Source of the DNA: Allokutzneria sp. A3M-2-11 16
GTDB taxonomy: Bacteria > Actinomycetota > Actinomycetes > Mycobacteriales > Pseudonocardiaceae
Assembly (NCBI RefSeq): GCF_024213555.1
Contig: NZ_JANAVO010000001.1
Location: forward strand, 1,550,001-1,614,000
Length of the DNA stretch: 64,000 nucleotides
Reading direction: 5' to 3'
Shown piece after piece: positions 52,602-61,670 of this stretch. Position numbers and translations under genes: made by a program. The notes beneath the pieces were generated by a model. The model was given only the letters and a program-made list of their open reading frames with translations, did not search any database and was not told the origin of the DNA. Within the stretch, counting starts at the first letter, position 1. Each line of letters opens with the position of its first letter.

Positions 52602-53579
52602 GTGAGGATGGTGAAGAGAAGTGTGTTCGCGGGACTGGCCACGATAGCCGCCTTGGGCTTGACCACAGCACCGGCCGTCGCGCAGCAGTACGGGCCGTGC
52701 CAGGAGGTGGTGCACGGCTCCGCGCCGAGGCTGCACCCGGAGGGCGTCGCGTTCGACCCCACGCGTGACCGGTTCCTGGTCGGCTCGGTCCGGCACGGCA
52801 CGGTCTCCGTGGCGAATCCCGACGGTTCGGTGCAGACCCTGGTCGACGATCCCAAGTTGATCACCACGATGGGGCTGGCCGTCGACGTCAGGCGCGGTCG
52901 CCTCCTGGTGGCCAACGGCGACGTGGCGATCGGCACCAAGACCTCACCGGCCACAGTGGACAAGACGGCAGGGCTCGGCGTCTACGACCTGCGCACCGGC
53001 AAGCGGATCGCCTACCACGACCTCGGCGCGCTCGACCCGGCGCGCAAGCACTTCGGCAACGACATCGCGGTCGCGCCGGACGGCACCGCGTACATGACGG
53101 ACTCCTACAGCGGAGCGATCTACCGCGTTCCGCTGAACGGCCCAGCGACCGTGCTCCTGCGGGACGATCGGCTGATGCCCGCGGGCCGGGGCAACGGCGC
53201 CAACGGAATCGTCCTGCACCCCAAGGGATATCTGGTGATCGCGCATTCGTCCGGGCGAGCGCTGTACAAGCTCTCCGGCACCACGCTCAGCGCGGTCACC
53301 GTCGACCAGCCCATCGGCGCTCCGGACGGGCTGCTCTTCGACAACGGCTCGCTGCACGCGATCGACAACACCGCGGCCAACCGCGTGATCACGTTGTCCT
53401 CCAAGGACGACTGGGCCACCGCGACGCTCACGGCAGCGCGGCCGTGGACCGATCCGGCGCCCACGACCATGGCGCGCGGGCGGTGCGGCATCTACGTGCT
53501 CAGCGGTCGCCTGGACCAGCTCGGCCAGGGCAGCGACGAGTTCTGGCTGCGCCGCCTGGGTGGCCCGCGTCACGCTTGA
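52602..53579 (+). CDS. secreted SMP-30/gluconolactonase-like beta-propeller
   Basis: A 325-residue exported protein. Signal peptide [23 protein letters not shown]. Propeller blades include [51 protein letters not shown] and [28 protein letters not shown], the SMP-30/NHL pattern. GTG 52602 is chosen; ATG 52608 is possible. It starts 3 nt after the exporter stop, so it may be cotranscribed. Lactonase activity is only a guess. Confidence 0.8.
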   Translation: MRMVKRSVFAGLATIAALGLTTAPAVAQQYGPCQEVVHGSAPRLHPEGVAFDPTRDRFLVGSVRHGTVSVANPDGSVQTLVDDPKLITTMGLAVDVRRGRLLVANGDVAIGTKTSPATVDKTAGLGVYDLRTGKRIAYHDLGALDPARKHFGNDIAVAPDGTAYMTDSYSGAIYRVPLNGPATVLLRDDRLMPAGRGNGANGIVLHPKGYLVIAHSSGRALYKLSGTTLSAVTVDQPIGAPDGLLFDNGSLHAIDNTAANRVITLSSKDDWATATLTAARPWTDPAPTTMARGRCGIYVLSGRLDQLGQGSDEFWLRRLGGPRHA

Positions 53580-53600
53580 CCTCAAGCCAGGTGGAGGTCT

Positions 53601-53642
53601 GATGATCTCCTCGTCATCCCTGTACCGGACGAGGAGATCATC
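53601..53642 (+). promoter_or_regulatory. 15-bp hairpin masking the sod ribosome binding site
   Basis: GATGATCTCCTCGTC (53601-53615) is perfectly complementary to GACGAGGAGATCATC (53628-53642), with a 12-nt loop. The right arm contains the sod Shine-Dalgarno GAGGAG (53631-53636) and ends 1 nt before the ATG at 53644. In an mRNA starting upstream of 53601 the SD would be buried in the stem. It occupies most of the 64-nt gap after the SMP-30-like gene. Confidence 0.75.
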
Positions 53643-53643
53643 A

Positions 53644-54270
53644 ATGGCCCTCTACGCCCTGCCGGATCTTGACTACGACTACTCCGCTCTGGAGCCCGCC
53701 ATCATCGGCGAGATCAACGAACTGCACCACTCCAAGCACCACCAGGCCTACGTCACCGGCGCCAACCAAACCCTGGAAAAGATCGACGAAGCCCGCGACA
53801 AGGAAGACTTCAGCTCCATCGTCGGACTGGAAACCACCCTCGCCTTCCACCTCGCCGGACACGCCCTGCACCAGGTCTGGTGGAAAAACCTCTCCCCCAA
53901 CGGCGGCGACAAGCCCACCGGCGAACTCGCCGCGGCGGTCGACGAGTTCTTCGGCTCCTTCGACGGACTACGCGCCCAACTCAACGCCGCCGCCTCCACC
54001 ATCCAAGGCTCCGGCTGGGGCATCCTCGCCTGGGAACCAGTCGGTCAGCGGCTGATCACCCAGCAGCTCAAGGACCACCACTCCAACCTCTCGATCGCCA
54101 CCACTCCATTGCTCGCCTTCGACGCCTGGGAGCACGCCTACTACCTGCAGTACCGCAACGTGAAGGCCGACTACTTCAACGCACTCTGGAACGTCATCAA
54201 CTGGAACGACGTCAACGAGCGCTTCGTGGCCGCACGGGCTGGCAAGAACGGCCTCCTGCTGCAACCCTGA
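53644..54270 (+). CDS. superoxide dismutase, Fe/Mn type
   Basis: Cytosolic SOD of 208 residues. Metal ligands are visible: His in [14 protein letters not shown], His in [16 protein letters not shown], and Asp/His in [25 protein letters not shown] 53644 has GAGGAGA 7 nt upstream, inside the hairpin described separately; the longer frame from 53560 runs through that hairpin and lacks homology. Whether Fe or Mn is used cannot be decided by eye. Five nt separate it from the dehydrogenase gene. Confidence 0.95.
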   Translation: MALYALPDLDYDYSALEPAIIGEINELHHSKHHQAYVTGANQTLEKIDEARDKEDFSSIVGLETTLAFHLAGHALHQVWWKNLSPNGGDKPTGELAAAVDEFFGSFDGLRAQLNAAASTIQGSGWGILAWEPVGQRLITQQLKDHHSNLSIATTPLLAFDAWEHAYYLQYRNVKADYFNALWNVINWNDVNERFVAARAGKNGLLLQP

Positions 54271-54275
54271 GCGGT

Positions 54276-55319
54276 GTGAGAGCGGCGACGGTGGTACCCG
54301 GCAAGCCCGAACTGGCCGAGATCAGCGAACTTCCCGATCCCGTTGCCGCGCAAGGAGAACTCCTGGTAGCCGGGCTGCTGGTCGGCGTGTGCGGGACCGA
54401 CTCCGAGATCGCGCACGAGGGCTTCGGCCGCGTTCCGCCGGGCAAGGACCGCATGGTCCTGTTCCACGAGTCGCTCGGCCGGGTCCTCTCCGCACCACCC
54501 GAAAGCGGCTTCGCCATCGGAGATCACGTCGTCGGCGTGGTCCGCCGCCCGGACCCGGAGCCGTGCGAGCCGTGCGCCAACGGGCAGTGGGACTTCTGCG
54601 CCAACGGGGAGTACACCGAACGCGGGATCATCGAGCTCGACGGGTACGGCGCGCAGCGCTGGACGGTGCCGCCGGAGTTCGCCGTCCGCGTGGATTCGGA
54701 GCTCGGTGAGTTGGGGGTGCTCACCGAGCCCGCGTCCGTCGTGGCCAAGGCGTGGGACCAGGTCGACCGCATCGGCGCCCGCTTCGAGGCCGCGCCCCGC
54801 ACCGCCCTGGTGACCGGGGCGGGCCCGCTCGGCCTGCTGGCGGCCCTCATCGGCACGCAGCGGGGCCTGGACGTGCACGTGCTGGACCGGATGCGGGACG
54901 GCCGCAAACCCGGCCTGGTGCGAGACCTGGGCGCCACCTACCACCACGACCTCGACGCCGTCCCGGTGCGGCCGGACGTGGTGATCGAGTGCACCGGCGC
55001 CGCCGAGCTGGTGTTCGACGTCCTCGGCCGCACCGCGCGGAACGCGATCATGGTGCTGACCGGGATCTCCGGCAGTGAAGCCAAGATCTCCGTGCCCGGC
55101 GCGGCGGTCAACGACGCCATGGTCCTGCACAACACCGTGGTGGTCGGCAGCGTCAACGCCGGGATGGCGCACTACCGCGCGGGCGCACGGGCCCTGTCCG
55201 CGGCCGACCAGGAGTGGTTGGAGCGCCTGATCACCCGCCGCGTGCCGCTCTCCTCGTGGACCGACGCCCTCACCCGGACCGAGGACGACGTCAAGGTCGT
55301 CATCGATCTGCGCCAGTGA
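54276..55319 (+). CDS. zinc-type glucose 1-dehydrogenase-like enzyme
   Basis: Medium-chain dehydrogenase of 347 residues. The catalytic-zinc region is VGVCGTDSEIAHEGFGRVPPGKDRMVLFHESLGRV, like archaeal-type glucose dehydrogenases (GVCGTDxEI). The structural-zinc lobe has CEPCANGQWDFCANGEYTERGI with only three Cys. The NAD(P)-binding motif is VTGAGPLGLLAALIG. GTG 54276 lies 5 nt after the sod stop; the long frame from 53880 is a shadow of sod. Substrate is inferred from the family. Confidence 0.85.
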   Translation: MRAATVVPGKPELAEISELPDPVAAQGELLVAGLLVGVCGTDSEIAHEGFGRVPPGKDRMVLFHESLGRVLSAPPESGFAIGDHVVGVVRRPDPEPCEPCANGQWDFCANGEYTERGIIELDGYGAQRWTVPPEFAVRVDSELGELGVLTEPASVVAKAWDQVDRIGARFEAAPRTALVTGAGPLGLLAALIGTQRGLDVHVLDRMRDGRKPGLVRDLGATYHHDLDAVPVRPDVVIECTGAAELVFDVLGRTARNAIMVLTGISGSEAKISVPGAAVNDAMVLHNTVVVGSVNAGMAHYRAGARALSAADQEWLERLITRRVPLSSWTDALTRTEDDVKVVIDLRQ

Positions 55320-55349
55320 ATCCTCCTATGCGAAAAGGATTCGTTCCGG

Positions 55350-57530
55350 CTACGCGTGCGCGGTGATCAGCTCGTCGATCTGGGTGGCGGGGCCGGGGCG
55401 GGCGAAGAACCACCCCTGCCCGGAGTCGCAGCCGATGGCGCGCAGCCGCTGCGCCTGGGGTGCGGTCTCGACGTTCTCCGCCGTCACGGTCAGGCCGAGC
55501 GTGTGCGCCAGCGACACCAGCGTCGCGACGATCTGCTGGTCGACGTCGCCGCCGTCCTGGCCGGAGTGCGCGCGCAGGCCCTCGACGAACGAGCCCGCGA
55601 TCTTCAGCTCGTGCACGGGCAGGTTCCGCAGGTAGGCGAGGTTGGAGTAGCCGGTGCCGAAGTCGTCGATGGCGATCCGCACACCCATGTCGTAGAGCGA
55701 GCGCAGCGCGTCCAACGGCTCGTCGGCGTTGCCCATGATCGCGCTCTCGGTCAGCTCCAGCTGGAGCCGCTGCGGACGCAGGCCGACCTTGGACAGGATG
55801 CGCGCGACGTCGTAGACCAGCCGGGGATCGCGCAGCTGCCGAACGGCGAGGTTGACGCTGACGAACGGGGCGTCGGCGCCGAAGCGCTCCTCCCAGTCCT
55901 TGGCCTGCGCGCACGCCTGCTCCAGCACCCACAGGCCGAGCGGGACGATCATCCCGGTCTCCTCGGCCAGCTCGATGAAGCGGTCCGGGGCCAGCCTGCC
56001 GAACTCCGGGTGCTGCCAGCGGACCAGCGCCTCGACCCCGGCCACCCGGGTGTCGGCCAGGCGCACCAGCGGCTGGTAGTCCACGTAGAACTCGCCGCGC
56101 TCCAGCGCCGAGGGCATGGTGGCGGAGAGGGTGAACCTGGCGACCTCGCGGGCGTTGCGCTCGGCGTCGAACTGCGCCCAGCGGGAGCGCCCGTCGGCCT
56201 TGGCCCAGTACAGCGTGATGTCGGCGTCGCGCATGACGTCGGCCGGGGTGGTGCCGACGACCTCGCGCTCGACCAGGCCGATGCTGGCGGAGACGGTCAG
56301 CTCGTGCTTGCCGACCTTGATCGGCTTGGTCAGCCCGTGCAGCACCTGGTCGGCGACGGTGATGACGTCGTGGGTGGAGCGGGTGTTCTCGATCAGGATG
56401 ACGAACTCGTCGCCGCCCATCCTGGCCACCATCCGGCCCCGCCCGGAGACGTAGGTGTCCAGCCGCTGCGCCACCGCGACCAGCAGCTGGTCGCCGACGT
56501 CGTGGCCGAGGCTGTCGTTGATCACCTTGAACCCGTCCAGGTCCAGGTAGCAGAGGCCGACCCTGGTCTTCTGCTCCGCGCTCTCGAACACCCTGGCCAG
56601 CTGGTCCATGAACAGTGAACGATTGGACAGACCGGTCAGTGGATCGTGCAGCGCCTGGTGCCGCAGCCGGGTCTGCAGCAGGTGCCGGTCGGTGACGTCC
56701 TCGACCATCACCACGACGTAGTTCGGCGCGCCCTGCTCGTCCCGGATCAGCGAGACGGTCAGGTTGGTCCAGATCTCCGCGCCGTCGCCGCGGACGAAGC
56801 GCTTGTCGACGCGGAAGTGCTCGCGGTGCCCGCGCACCAGCTCGTTGTAGAGCCGCCACACCTCGGCGGCGTCGTCGGAGAGCATGAAGTCGCGGGCGCG
56901 GCGCTTGCGCAGCTCGTCCAGCCCGTAGCCGAGCATCCGCTGCAACGACGCGTTGGCCTCGACGATCCGGCCGCGCACGTCGCCGATCGCGATGCCGATC
57001 GCGGCCTCGGCGAACACCGCGCGGAAGCGGGCCTCGCTGGCCCGGCGCGCCTGTTCGGCGGCGTCCCGCGCGTCCAGCACGGCCTGCCGGATGGCCTCCT
57101 GCTCGTCCAGGGTCCGTTCGCGCAGCGCCTGGGCGTAGCCGGCGGAGAGCGCGCCCTGGAGGGCGGCGACGCGGACCTGGAGCCGTTCGTCGCCCTCCAG
57201 GCCGAGCTCGCTCAACAGCTCATCGCCCAGCAGGGCGACGCTGCGGCTCAGCGTCTCGATCCCGGTGAAGTGCGCGTTGACGAGGTGGAAACCGACCTCG
57301 CGGGCGGGCGTCGAGCGGAAGGGCTCGGCGAAGAGCGCCTGCACCAGCCGCTCGGTGTAGAGCAGCAGCAGCTGCTCGGTCTCGGCGAGGCTCAGCGAGA
57401 CGTAGCTGGTGCCCGCGATGGACCGGACCCAGGTGCGGGCGAAGCGGGCGCACGCTGGCTGCTCGGACTCGGCGGCCGGGGTCACCAGCAGCCTCCCGAG
57501 AGTAAACGACTCGTTGTTGGAACCACTCAT
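55350..57530 (-). CDS. PAS-GGDEF-EAL cyclic-di-GMP turnover protein
   Basis: Soluble bifunctional-type protein, 726 residues. An N-terminal helical region of about 160 residues precedes a PAS domain (FRAVFAEAAIGIAIGDVRGRIVEANASLQRMLGY) near 168-290. The GGDEF domain begins at HDPLTGLSNRSLFMDQLARV, with ARMGGDEFVILIENTRS; there is no RxxD I-site before it. The EAL domain has GVEALVRWQHPEFG, VSVNLAVRQL, LELTESAIM, IAIDDFGTGYSNLAYL, the Lys of ELKIAG, TAENVET and DSGQGW, so all listed phosphodiesterase residues are present. The usual Asp after LKI is Ala. It could hydrolyse c-di-GMP. Confidence 0.93.
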   Translation of the reverse strand: MSGSNNESFTLGRLLVTPAAESEQPACARFARTWVRSIAGTSYVSLSLAETEQLLLLYTERLVQALFAEPFRSTPAREVGFHLVNAHFTGIETLSRSVALLGDELLSELGLEGDERLQVRVAALQGALSAGYAQALRERTLDEQEAIRQAVLDARDAAEQARRASEARFRAVFAEAAIGIAIGDVRGRIVEANASLQRMLGYGLDELRKRRARDFMLSDDAAEVWRLYNELVRGHREHFRVDKRFVRGDGAEIWTNLTVSLIRDEQGAPNYVVVMVEDVTDRHLLQTRLRHQALHDPLTGLSNRSLFMDQLARVFESAEQKTRVGLCYLDLDGFKVINDSLGHDVGDQLLVAVAQRLDTYVSGRGRMVARMGGDEFVILIENTRSTHDVITVADQVLHGLTKPIKVGKHELTVSASIGLVEREVVGTTPADVMRDADITLYWAKADGRSRWAQFDAERNAREVARFTLSATMPSALERGEFYVDYQPLVRLADTRVAGVEALVRWQHPEFGRLAPDRFIELAEETGMIVPLGLWVLEQACAQAKDWEERFGADAPFVSVNLAVRQLRDPRLVYDVARILSKVGLRPQRLQLELTESAIMGNADEPLDALRSLYDMGVRIAIDDFGTGYSNLAYLRNLPVHELKIAGSFVEGLRAHSGQDGGDVDQQIVATLVSLAHTLGLTVTAENVETAPQAQRLRAIGCDSGQGWFFARPGPATQIDELITAHA

Positions 57531-57559
57531 ATTCTTCGCCCGACCGTGGTGTACGAACC

Positions 57560-58090
57560 GGATCTCTCGGGCGCTTTTCCGACCTCCCCTTGGGAGTCTG
57601 GCCGGGATTGCGGCGGAAAGACGACACCCTGTTCAACAAGTTCGAAGCCGCGAAGGCGGTAGTCGATCTCGCCGCACTCTCCGGACCAGGGCCGATGCCC
57701 GTCCAACCGGTACAGATCCGACACGCCCTGTCCTTCTTCCGCGGTGTGTTCCCCGGCACTCTCCGGCCGGATCGGAACACTTCCAGGGACCACTTGCCCG
57801 TGGTAAGTGCGAATGGTTCCCACGGGGTCCCCGGAATCGGGAACGAAATACGACACCGTGACGCGTCCGCTCGTCGCGGTCCTCGCGCGGTCACCGCCCG
57901 TACACCTGGCGGGGCCGTGGGCGAAGGTTACGGGGTGGCCATCAGCACGGACAATCCGGCAGCCAGGGTCAGCCTTCCGGGCTACTTCGTGCACGTTGCT
58001 GACTCTAGGTATTCCTAAGTGTCCCTTGGGGAACTGCCGACACTCGGTAGTGCGGACGACAGGGGGACGCGTCAGGAGATGCTGACCCGA
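57560..58090 (-). pseudogene. decayed PF04672-type methyltransferase
   Basis: The 683-nt stretch at 57531-58213 carries no intact gene but a recognisable remnant. One minus-strand frame reads RQFPKGHLGIPRVSNVHEVARKADPGCRI, then SYFVPDSGDPVGTIRTYHGQVVPGS, then DLYRLDGHRPWSGECGEI and GFELVEQGVVF. These match in order RQFLDIGSGIPTVGNVHEVAQRADPRCR, LHFVSDEDDPADITRYYREALAPGS, ELYRRTGTPMWWRSRAEI and DFELVEPGLVW of the copy at 59046-59852. The N-terminal third is missing or scrambled, about 30 residues between the SAM motif and LHF are gone, and GSG of the SAM site is lost. It is upstream of the PAS-GGDEF-EAL gene and is a fifth member of the tandem array. Confidence 0.75.
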
Positions 58091-58213
58091 TGCCCAACCG
58101 TGACGGTCCACCGCACACCCCTCGTTACTCGGGGTTCGAAGCCTAACCCGCCCCGGTCAGGCCGAGACAGGCCACAAGGTATGCAATTGCTTCATATCCA
58201 CTTCGATTGTGGT

Positions 58214-59026
58214 CTAGACCTTATACCCCACGCCGACCAGGCCCGCGAAACGCTCCGGTTCGTATGCCAGATCCCGTACCGAGTCCGGACGCCACAGCGG
58301 CAATCTGGCCAAACCCGGTTCGACGAGCGAGAAACCCGAGAAGAACTCGGAGATCTCCTCGGAAGTGCGGGAAACAAGGTCGAGCCCGGCGCGTTCCATC
58401 AGCTCGATCCGGTCCTGCGCGGTGTCGTCGCGGGTGGTGAACGACGCGTGCGAGACCGCGAGGTAGCTGCCCGGCGCGACCGCGTCGCGGTACTGCTGGA
58501 CCACCTTGTACGGCTGCTCGTCGTCCGGCATGAAGTGCAGGACCGCCAGCATCAGCAGGGCCACCGGCTGGTCCAGGTCGATCAGCGAGCGCACCTCGGG
58601 CGAGACCAGCACGGCCCTCGGGTTGCGGATGTCCGCCTGGATCGCCGCGGCGCGGCCGTTGCCGACCAGCATCGCCTCGCTGTGCGTCACCGCGACCGGG
58701 TCGAAGTCGACGTAGACCACGCGGCAGTCCGGGTTCTGCTCCTGCGCCACCTCGTGCACGTTGGCAACGGTCGGGATGCCGGAGCCGAGGTCGATGAACT
58801 GGGTGATGCCCTGCGCGACGCAGAAGCGCACCGCCCTGCGCAGGAACGCCCGGTTCGCGCGCATGATCATCGGCAGGTCCGGGAGCAGGTCGATGGCCCG
58901 CCGCGCGACCTCGCGGTCGATCGCGAAGTTGTTGTCGCCACCGAGGAAGTAGTCGTACATCCGAGCCTGGCTCGGCTTGCTCAGGTCCACCTCGGACGGC
59001 GCCCAGGTCGGCCGCATCACCGACAT
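58214..59026 (-). CDS. PF04672 SAM-dependent methyltransferase, array copy 1
   Basis: Predicted SAM methyltransferase of 270 residues (family formerly DUF574). PSEVDLSKPSQARMYDYFLGGDNNFAIDRE opens the protein; FIDLGSGIPTVANVHEVAQ is the SAM-binding loop near residue 80; VVYVDFDPVAVTHSEAML, IQADIRNP and LLMLAVLHFMPDDEQP follow; GFSLVEPGLARLPLWRPDS is near the end. ATG 59026 has GGAGGAGG just upstream. Substrate unknown for the family. First of four head-to-tail paralogues with 19-44 nt gaps. Confidence 0.9.
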   Translation of the reverse strand: MSVMRPTWAPSEVDLSKPSQARMYDYFLGGDNNFAIDREVARRAIDLLPDLPMIMRANRAFLRRAVRFCVAQGITQFIDLGSGIPTVANVHEVAQEQNPDCRVVYVDFDPVAVTHSEAMLVGNGRAAAIQADIRNPRAVLVSPEVRSLIDLDQPVALLMLAVLHFMPDDEQPYKVVQQYRDAVAPGSYLAVSHASFTTRDDTAQDRIELMERAGLDLVSRTSEEISEFFSGFSLVEPGLARLPLWRPDSVRDLAYEPERFAGLVGVGYKV

Positions 59027-59045
59027 ACCTCCTCCCCGACGTCGT

Positions 59046-59852
59046 TCAACGCTTGACTCCCACTCCGGCGTAGCCGGTAGCCCGCTGCGGATCGGTGCCC
59101 ACCTCGTCCTCGGGGTCCGGCCGCCACTGCCCGAACCAGACCAGTCCCGGTTCGACGAGCTCGAAATCGCCGAACATCGCCGTGATCTCCGCCCTCGACC
59201 GCCACCACATGGGGGTCCCGGTCCGGCGGTACAGCTCCGAGTGGGCGAGTGCCCGTTCGGGCTGCCCCTCGAACGTGGCGTGCGAGATCGCCAGCGCGCT
59301 CCCGGGTGCCAGCGCCTCGCGGTAGTAGCGCGTGATGTCCGCGGGATCGTCCTCATCCGAGACGAAGTGCAGCACCGCGAGCATCAGCACCGCAACCGGT
59401 TCGTCGAAATCGAGGAGCCTGCGGACGTCCGGGTCGTGCAGGATCTGGTCCGGGTAGCGCATGTCCGCCTGCACGACCGTGGTGTTGCGGTTGTCGGCGA
59501 GGATGGCCCGCGAGTGCGCGACCGCAATGGAGTCGATGTCCACGTAAGCGGTGCGGCAGCGGGGATCGGCGCGCTGCGCGACCTCGTGCACGTTGCCGAC
59601 CGTCGGGATGCCGGAGCCGATGTCCAGGAACTGCCGGATGCCCCTGGACACGCAGTAGCGCACGGCGCGCCGCAGCACGCCCCGGTTCTCCTGCATGATC
59701 ATCGGCAGGTCGGGCCACTGGCGGATCGCCTCGTCGGCCTGGTTGCGGTCGACCTCGAAGTTGTGCGACCCACCGAGGTAGTAGTCGTAGACGCGCGCGG
59801 CACTCGGCTTCGACAGGTCGATCTCCGCAGGCGCCCAACTCGGCAGTGCCAC
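59046..59852 (-). CDS. PF04672 SAM-dependent methyltransferase, array copy 2
   Basis: 268 residues from GTG 59852 (GGAGGG further upstream). Same layout: PAEIDLSKPSAARVYDYYLGGSHNFEVDRNQ, FLDIGSGIPTVGNVHEVAQRADP, VVQADMRYPDQIL, VLMLAVLHFVSDEDDP, HATFEGQPERALAHSELYRRTG and DFELVEPGLVWFGQWRPDPED. The closest visible match to the remnant at 57560-58090 in the blocks compared. A longer frame upstream has no family sequence. Confidence 0.9.
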   Translation of the reverse strand: MALPSWAPAEIDLSKPSAARVYDYYLGGSHNFEVDRNQADEAIRQWPDLPMIMQENRGVLRRAVRYCVSRGIRQFLDIGSGIPTVGNVHEVAQRADPRCRTAYVDIDSIAVAHSRAILADNRNTTVVQADMRYPDQILHDPDVRRLLDFDEPVAVLMLAVLHFVSDEDDPADITRYYREALAPGSALAISHATFEGQPERALAHSELYRRTGTPMWWRSRAEITAMFGDFELVEPGLVWFGQWRPDPEDEVGTDPQRATGYAGVGVKR

Positions 59853-59896
59853 CGCTGCTCCATCCCTCCGTGCTGCTCGCTTTCCGTTCCGGCAGT

Positions 59897-60712
59897 TCAG
59901 TTCTTGCGGCCCATCCCCCCGTACACGCTCATCCTGTGCAACTCGAAGGCGTCGGCCTCGCAGGAGTCTGGTCGCCACTCCGGCAACGGGACCACCCCTG
60001 GTTCGAGCACCTCGAAGTCACCGAACAGATCCAAGACCTGAGATCGCTCGCGGAACCACAGCGGCGTCCCGAACCCGGCGTAGAGCCGCTGGTGCGCGTA
60101 CGCCCGCTCCGGCTCGATGTCGTTGGCACCGTGGGAGATCACCATGAGGCTGCCGGGGGCGAGCGCGTCGTGGTACTCGCGCAGCAGGCCCTTCGGGTCG
60201 TCCGCGTCGGGGATCTGGTGCAGCACGCCGAGCGTCAGCAACGCGACCGGGCGGCTGAAGTCGATCACCCGGCGCACCTCGCTGTCCCGCAGAACCGTTT
60301 GCGCGTCACGGAGATCCGCCTGCAACACGGTCACCCCGGAGCAGCCCGCGAGCATCGCGCGCGAGTGCGCGACGGCGACCGGGTCGATGTCCACGTAGAC
60401 CACGCGGGCGCCGGGATCGGCGCGGCGGGCCACCTCGTGCACGTTGCCCGCGGTCGGGATGCCCGAGCCGATGTCCAGGAACTGGCGAATCCCGTTGCGC
60501 ACGGCGAAACGCACCGCCCTGCGCAGGAAGTCCCGGTTCGCGCGCACCATCGCGGGCAGCTGCGGCCACTGCGCGATCGCCTGCCTGCCGTACTCGCGGT
60601 CGATGGCGAAGTTGTGCGATCCCCCGAGGTAGTAGTCGTAGAGCCGGGCACAGCTCGGCCGCGTCAGGTCGATCTGACCTGACGCAGCGCTGCGAACCGT
60701 GACCGCTGTCAT
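59897..60712 (-). CDS. PF04672 SAM-dependent methyltransferase, array copy 3
   Basis: 271 residues from ATG 60712 (GGAG 9 nt upstream; GTG 60727 also possible). GQIDLTRPSCARLYDYYLGGSHNFAIDREYGRQ, FLDIGSGIPTAGNVHEVARRADPGARV, VLQADLRDAQTVL, LLTLGVLHQIPDADDP and DFEVLEPGVVPLPEWRPDS. Codons 10-18 contain a perfect inverted repeat, GCGTCAGGTC-gatct-GACCTGACGC (60661-60685), in the start of the coding sequence. Confidence 0.9.
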   Translation of the reverse strand: MTAVTVRSAASGQIDLTRPSCARLYDYYLGGSHNFAIDREYGRQAIAQWPQLPAMVRANRDFLRRAVRFAVRNGIRQFLDIGSGIPTAGNVHEVARRADPGARVVYVDIDPVAVAHSRAMLAGCSGVTVLQADLRDAQTVLRDSEVRRVIDFSRPVALLTLGVLHQIPDADDPKGLLREYHDALAPGSLMVISHGANDIEPERAYAHQRLYAGFGTPLWFRERSQVLDLFGDFEVLEPGVVPLPEWRPDSCEADAFELHRMSVYGGMGRKN

Positions 60713-60727
60713 GTGCCGACGCTCCAC

Positions 60728-61540
60728 TCAGTTCCTGATCCCGAGGCCCGCGTAGCCGCTGAGCCGTTCCGGTCGCTCCCACTCCTCGTCCGGCGACTCC
60801 GGCCGCCACTGGCTCAGGTAGACCAGGCCGGGGTCGACCATCTCGAACCCGGTGAAGAAGCCGGTGATCTCGGCGGCGGAACGCATCCAGATCGGCGTCC
60901 CCGTGCGGTGGTAGAGCTCCTCGTGCGCGTTGGCCCGCTCCGGGCGGCCGTCCGCGGTGCCGTGCGAGATGACCAGCGGGCTGCCGGGGACGAGCACGTC
61001 GGCGTACTGCGCGAGCAGCGCGGCCGGATTGTCGTTGGGCGAGACGAAGTGCAGCGCCGAGACCATCAGCAGCGCGACCGGCTCGTCGAAGTCGATCAAC
61101 TCGCGCACGCCCGGGTCGTCGAGGATCTGCTCCGGCTTGCGCAGGTCCGCCTGGAGCGTGGCGGTGCGCGCCGCGCCGGACTCGGCGAGCAGGGCCCTGG
61201 AGTGCGCGACCGCGATCGGGTCGACGTCCACGTAGACCACGTGGCAGTCCGGGTTGGCGCGCTGGGCGATCTCGTGCACGTTGCCCACCGTCGGGATGCC
61301 CGAGCCGATGTCGAGGAACTGGCGCACGCCACGGGCGACGCAGAAGCGCACGGCGCGGCGGAGGAAGGCCCGGTTCGCCTGCATGATCTTGGGCAGCTCA
61401 GGCCAGAGCGCGATCGCCTGCCGAGCCTGCCGCCGGTCCACCGCGAAGTTGTGCGAACCCCCGAGGTAGTAGTCGTAAACGCGGGCAGTACTCGGTTTCG
61501 TGAGGTCGATGTCTCCGCACACCCAGGTAGGACGATCCAC
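60728..61540 (-). CDS. PF04672 SAM-dependent methyltransferase, array copy 4
   Basis: 270 residues from GTG 61540, with GGGGAGGGG 5 nt upstream. CGDIDLTKPSTARVYDYYLGGSHNFAVDRRQARQAI, FLDIGSGIPTVGNVHEIAQRANPDCHV, TLQADLRKPEQIL, LLMVSALHFVSPNDNP and GFEMVDPGLVYLSQWRPES. It is the promoter-proximal gene of the array; the gap to the divergent gene at 61671 is 130 nt. Confidence 0.9.
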   Translation of the reverse strand: MDRPTWVCGDIDLTKPSTARVYDYYLGGSHNFAVDRRQARQAIALWPELPKIMQANRAFLRRAVRFCVARGVRQFLDIGSGIPTVGNVHEIAQRANPDCHVVYVDVDPIAVAHSRALLAESGAARTATLQADLRKPEQILDDPGVRELIDFDEPVALLMVSALHFVSPNDNPAALLAQYADVLVPGSPLVISHGTADGRPERANAHEELYHRTGTPIWMRSAAEITGFFTGFEMVDPGLVYLSQWRPESPDEEWERPERLSGYAGLGIRN

Positions 61541-61670
61541 CGATGCCCCTCCCCGTTTTTGCCACCGTGGCGAGGATAGGACAGCCAGACGGTCACTTAG
61601 CGGCATCGCTGCGATGCAAAAGGTGAGCGTGCGCTGTTGTCCGCCGAGCGGTCATCCGGACAATCTTCCG

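Noticed and set aside
57590-58018. 142-codon plus-strand frame in the gap upstream of the PAS-GGDEF-EAL gene
   Set aside because: No SD or domain, and it is antisense to the methyltransferase remnant, which explains the sequence better.
58127-58150. GGGGTTCGAAGCC resembling a tRNA T-arm
   Set aside because: The flanking bases do not form the 5-bp T-stem, and no acceptor or anticodon arm can be built around it.
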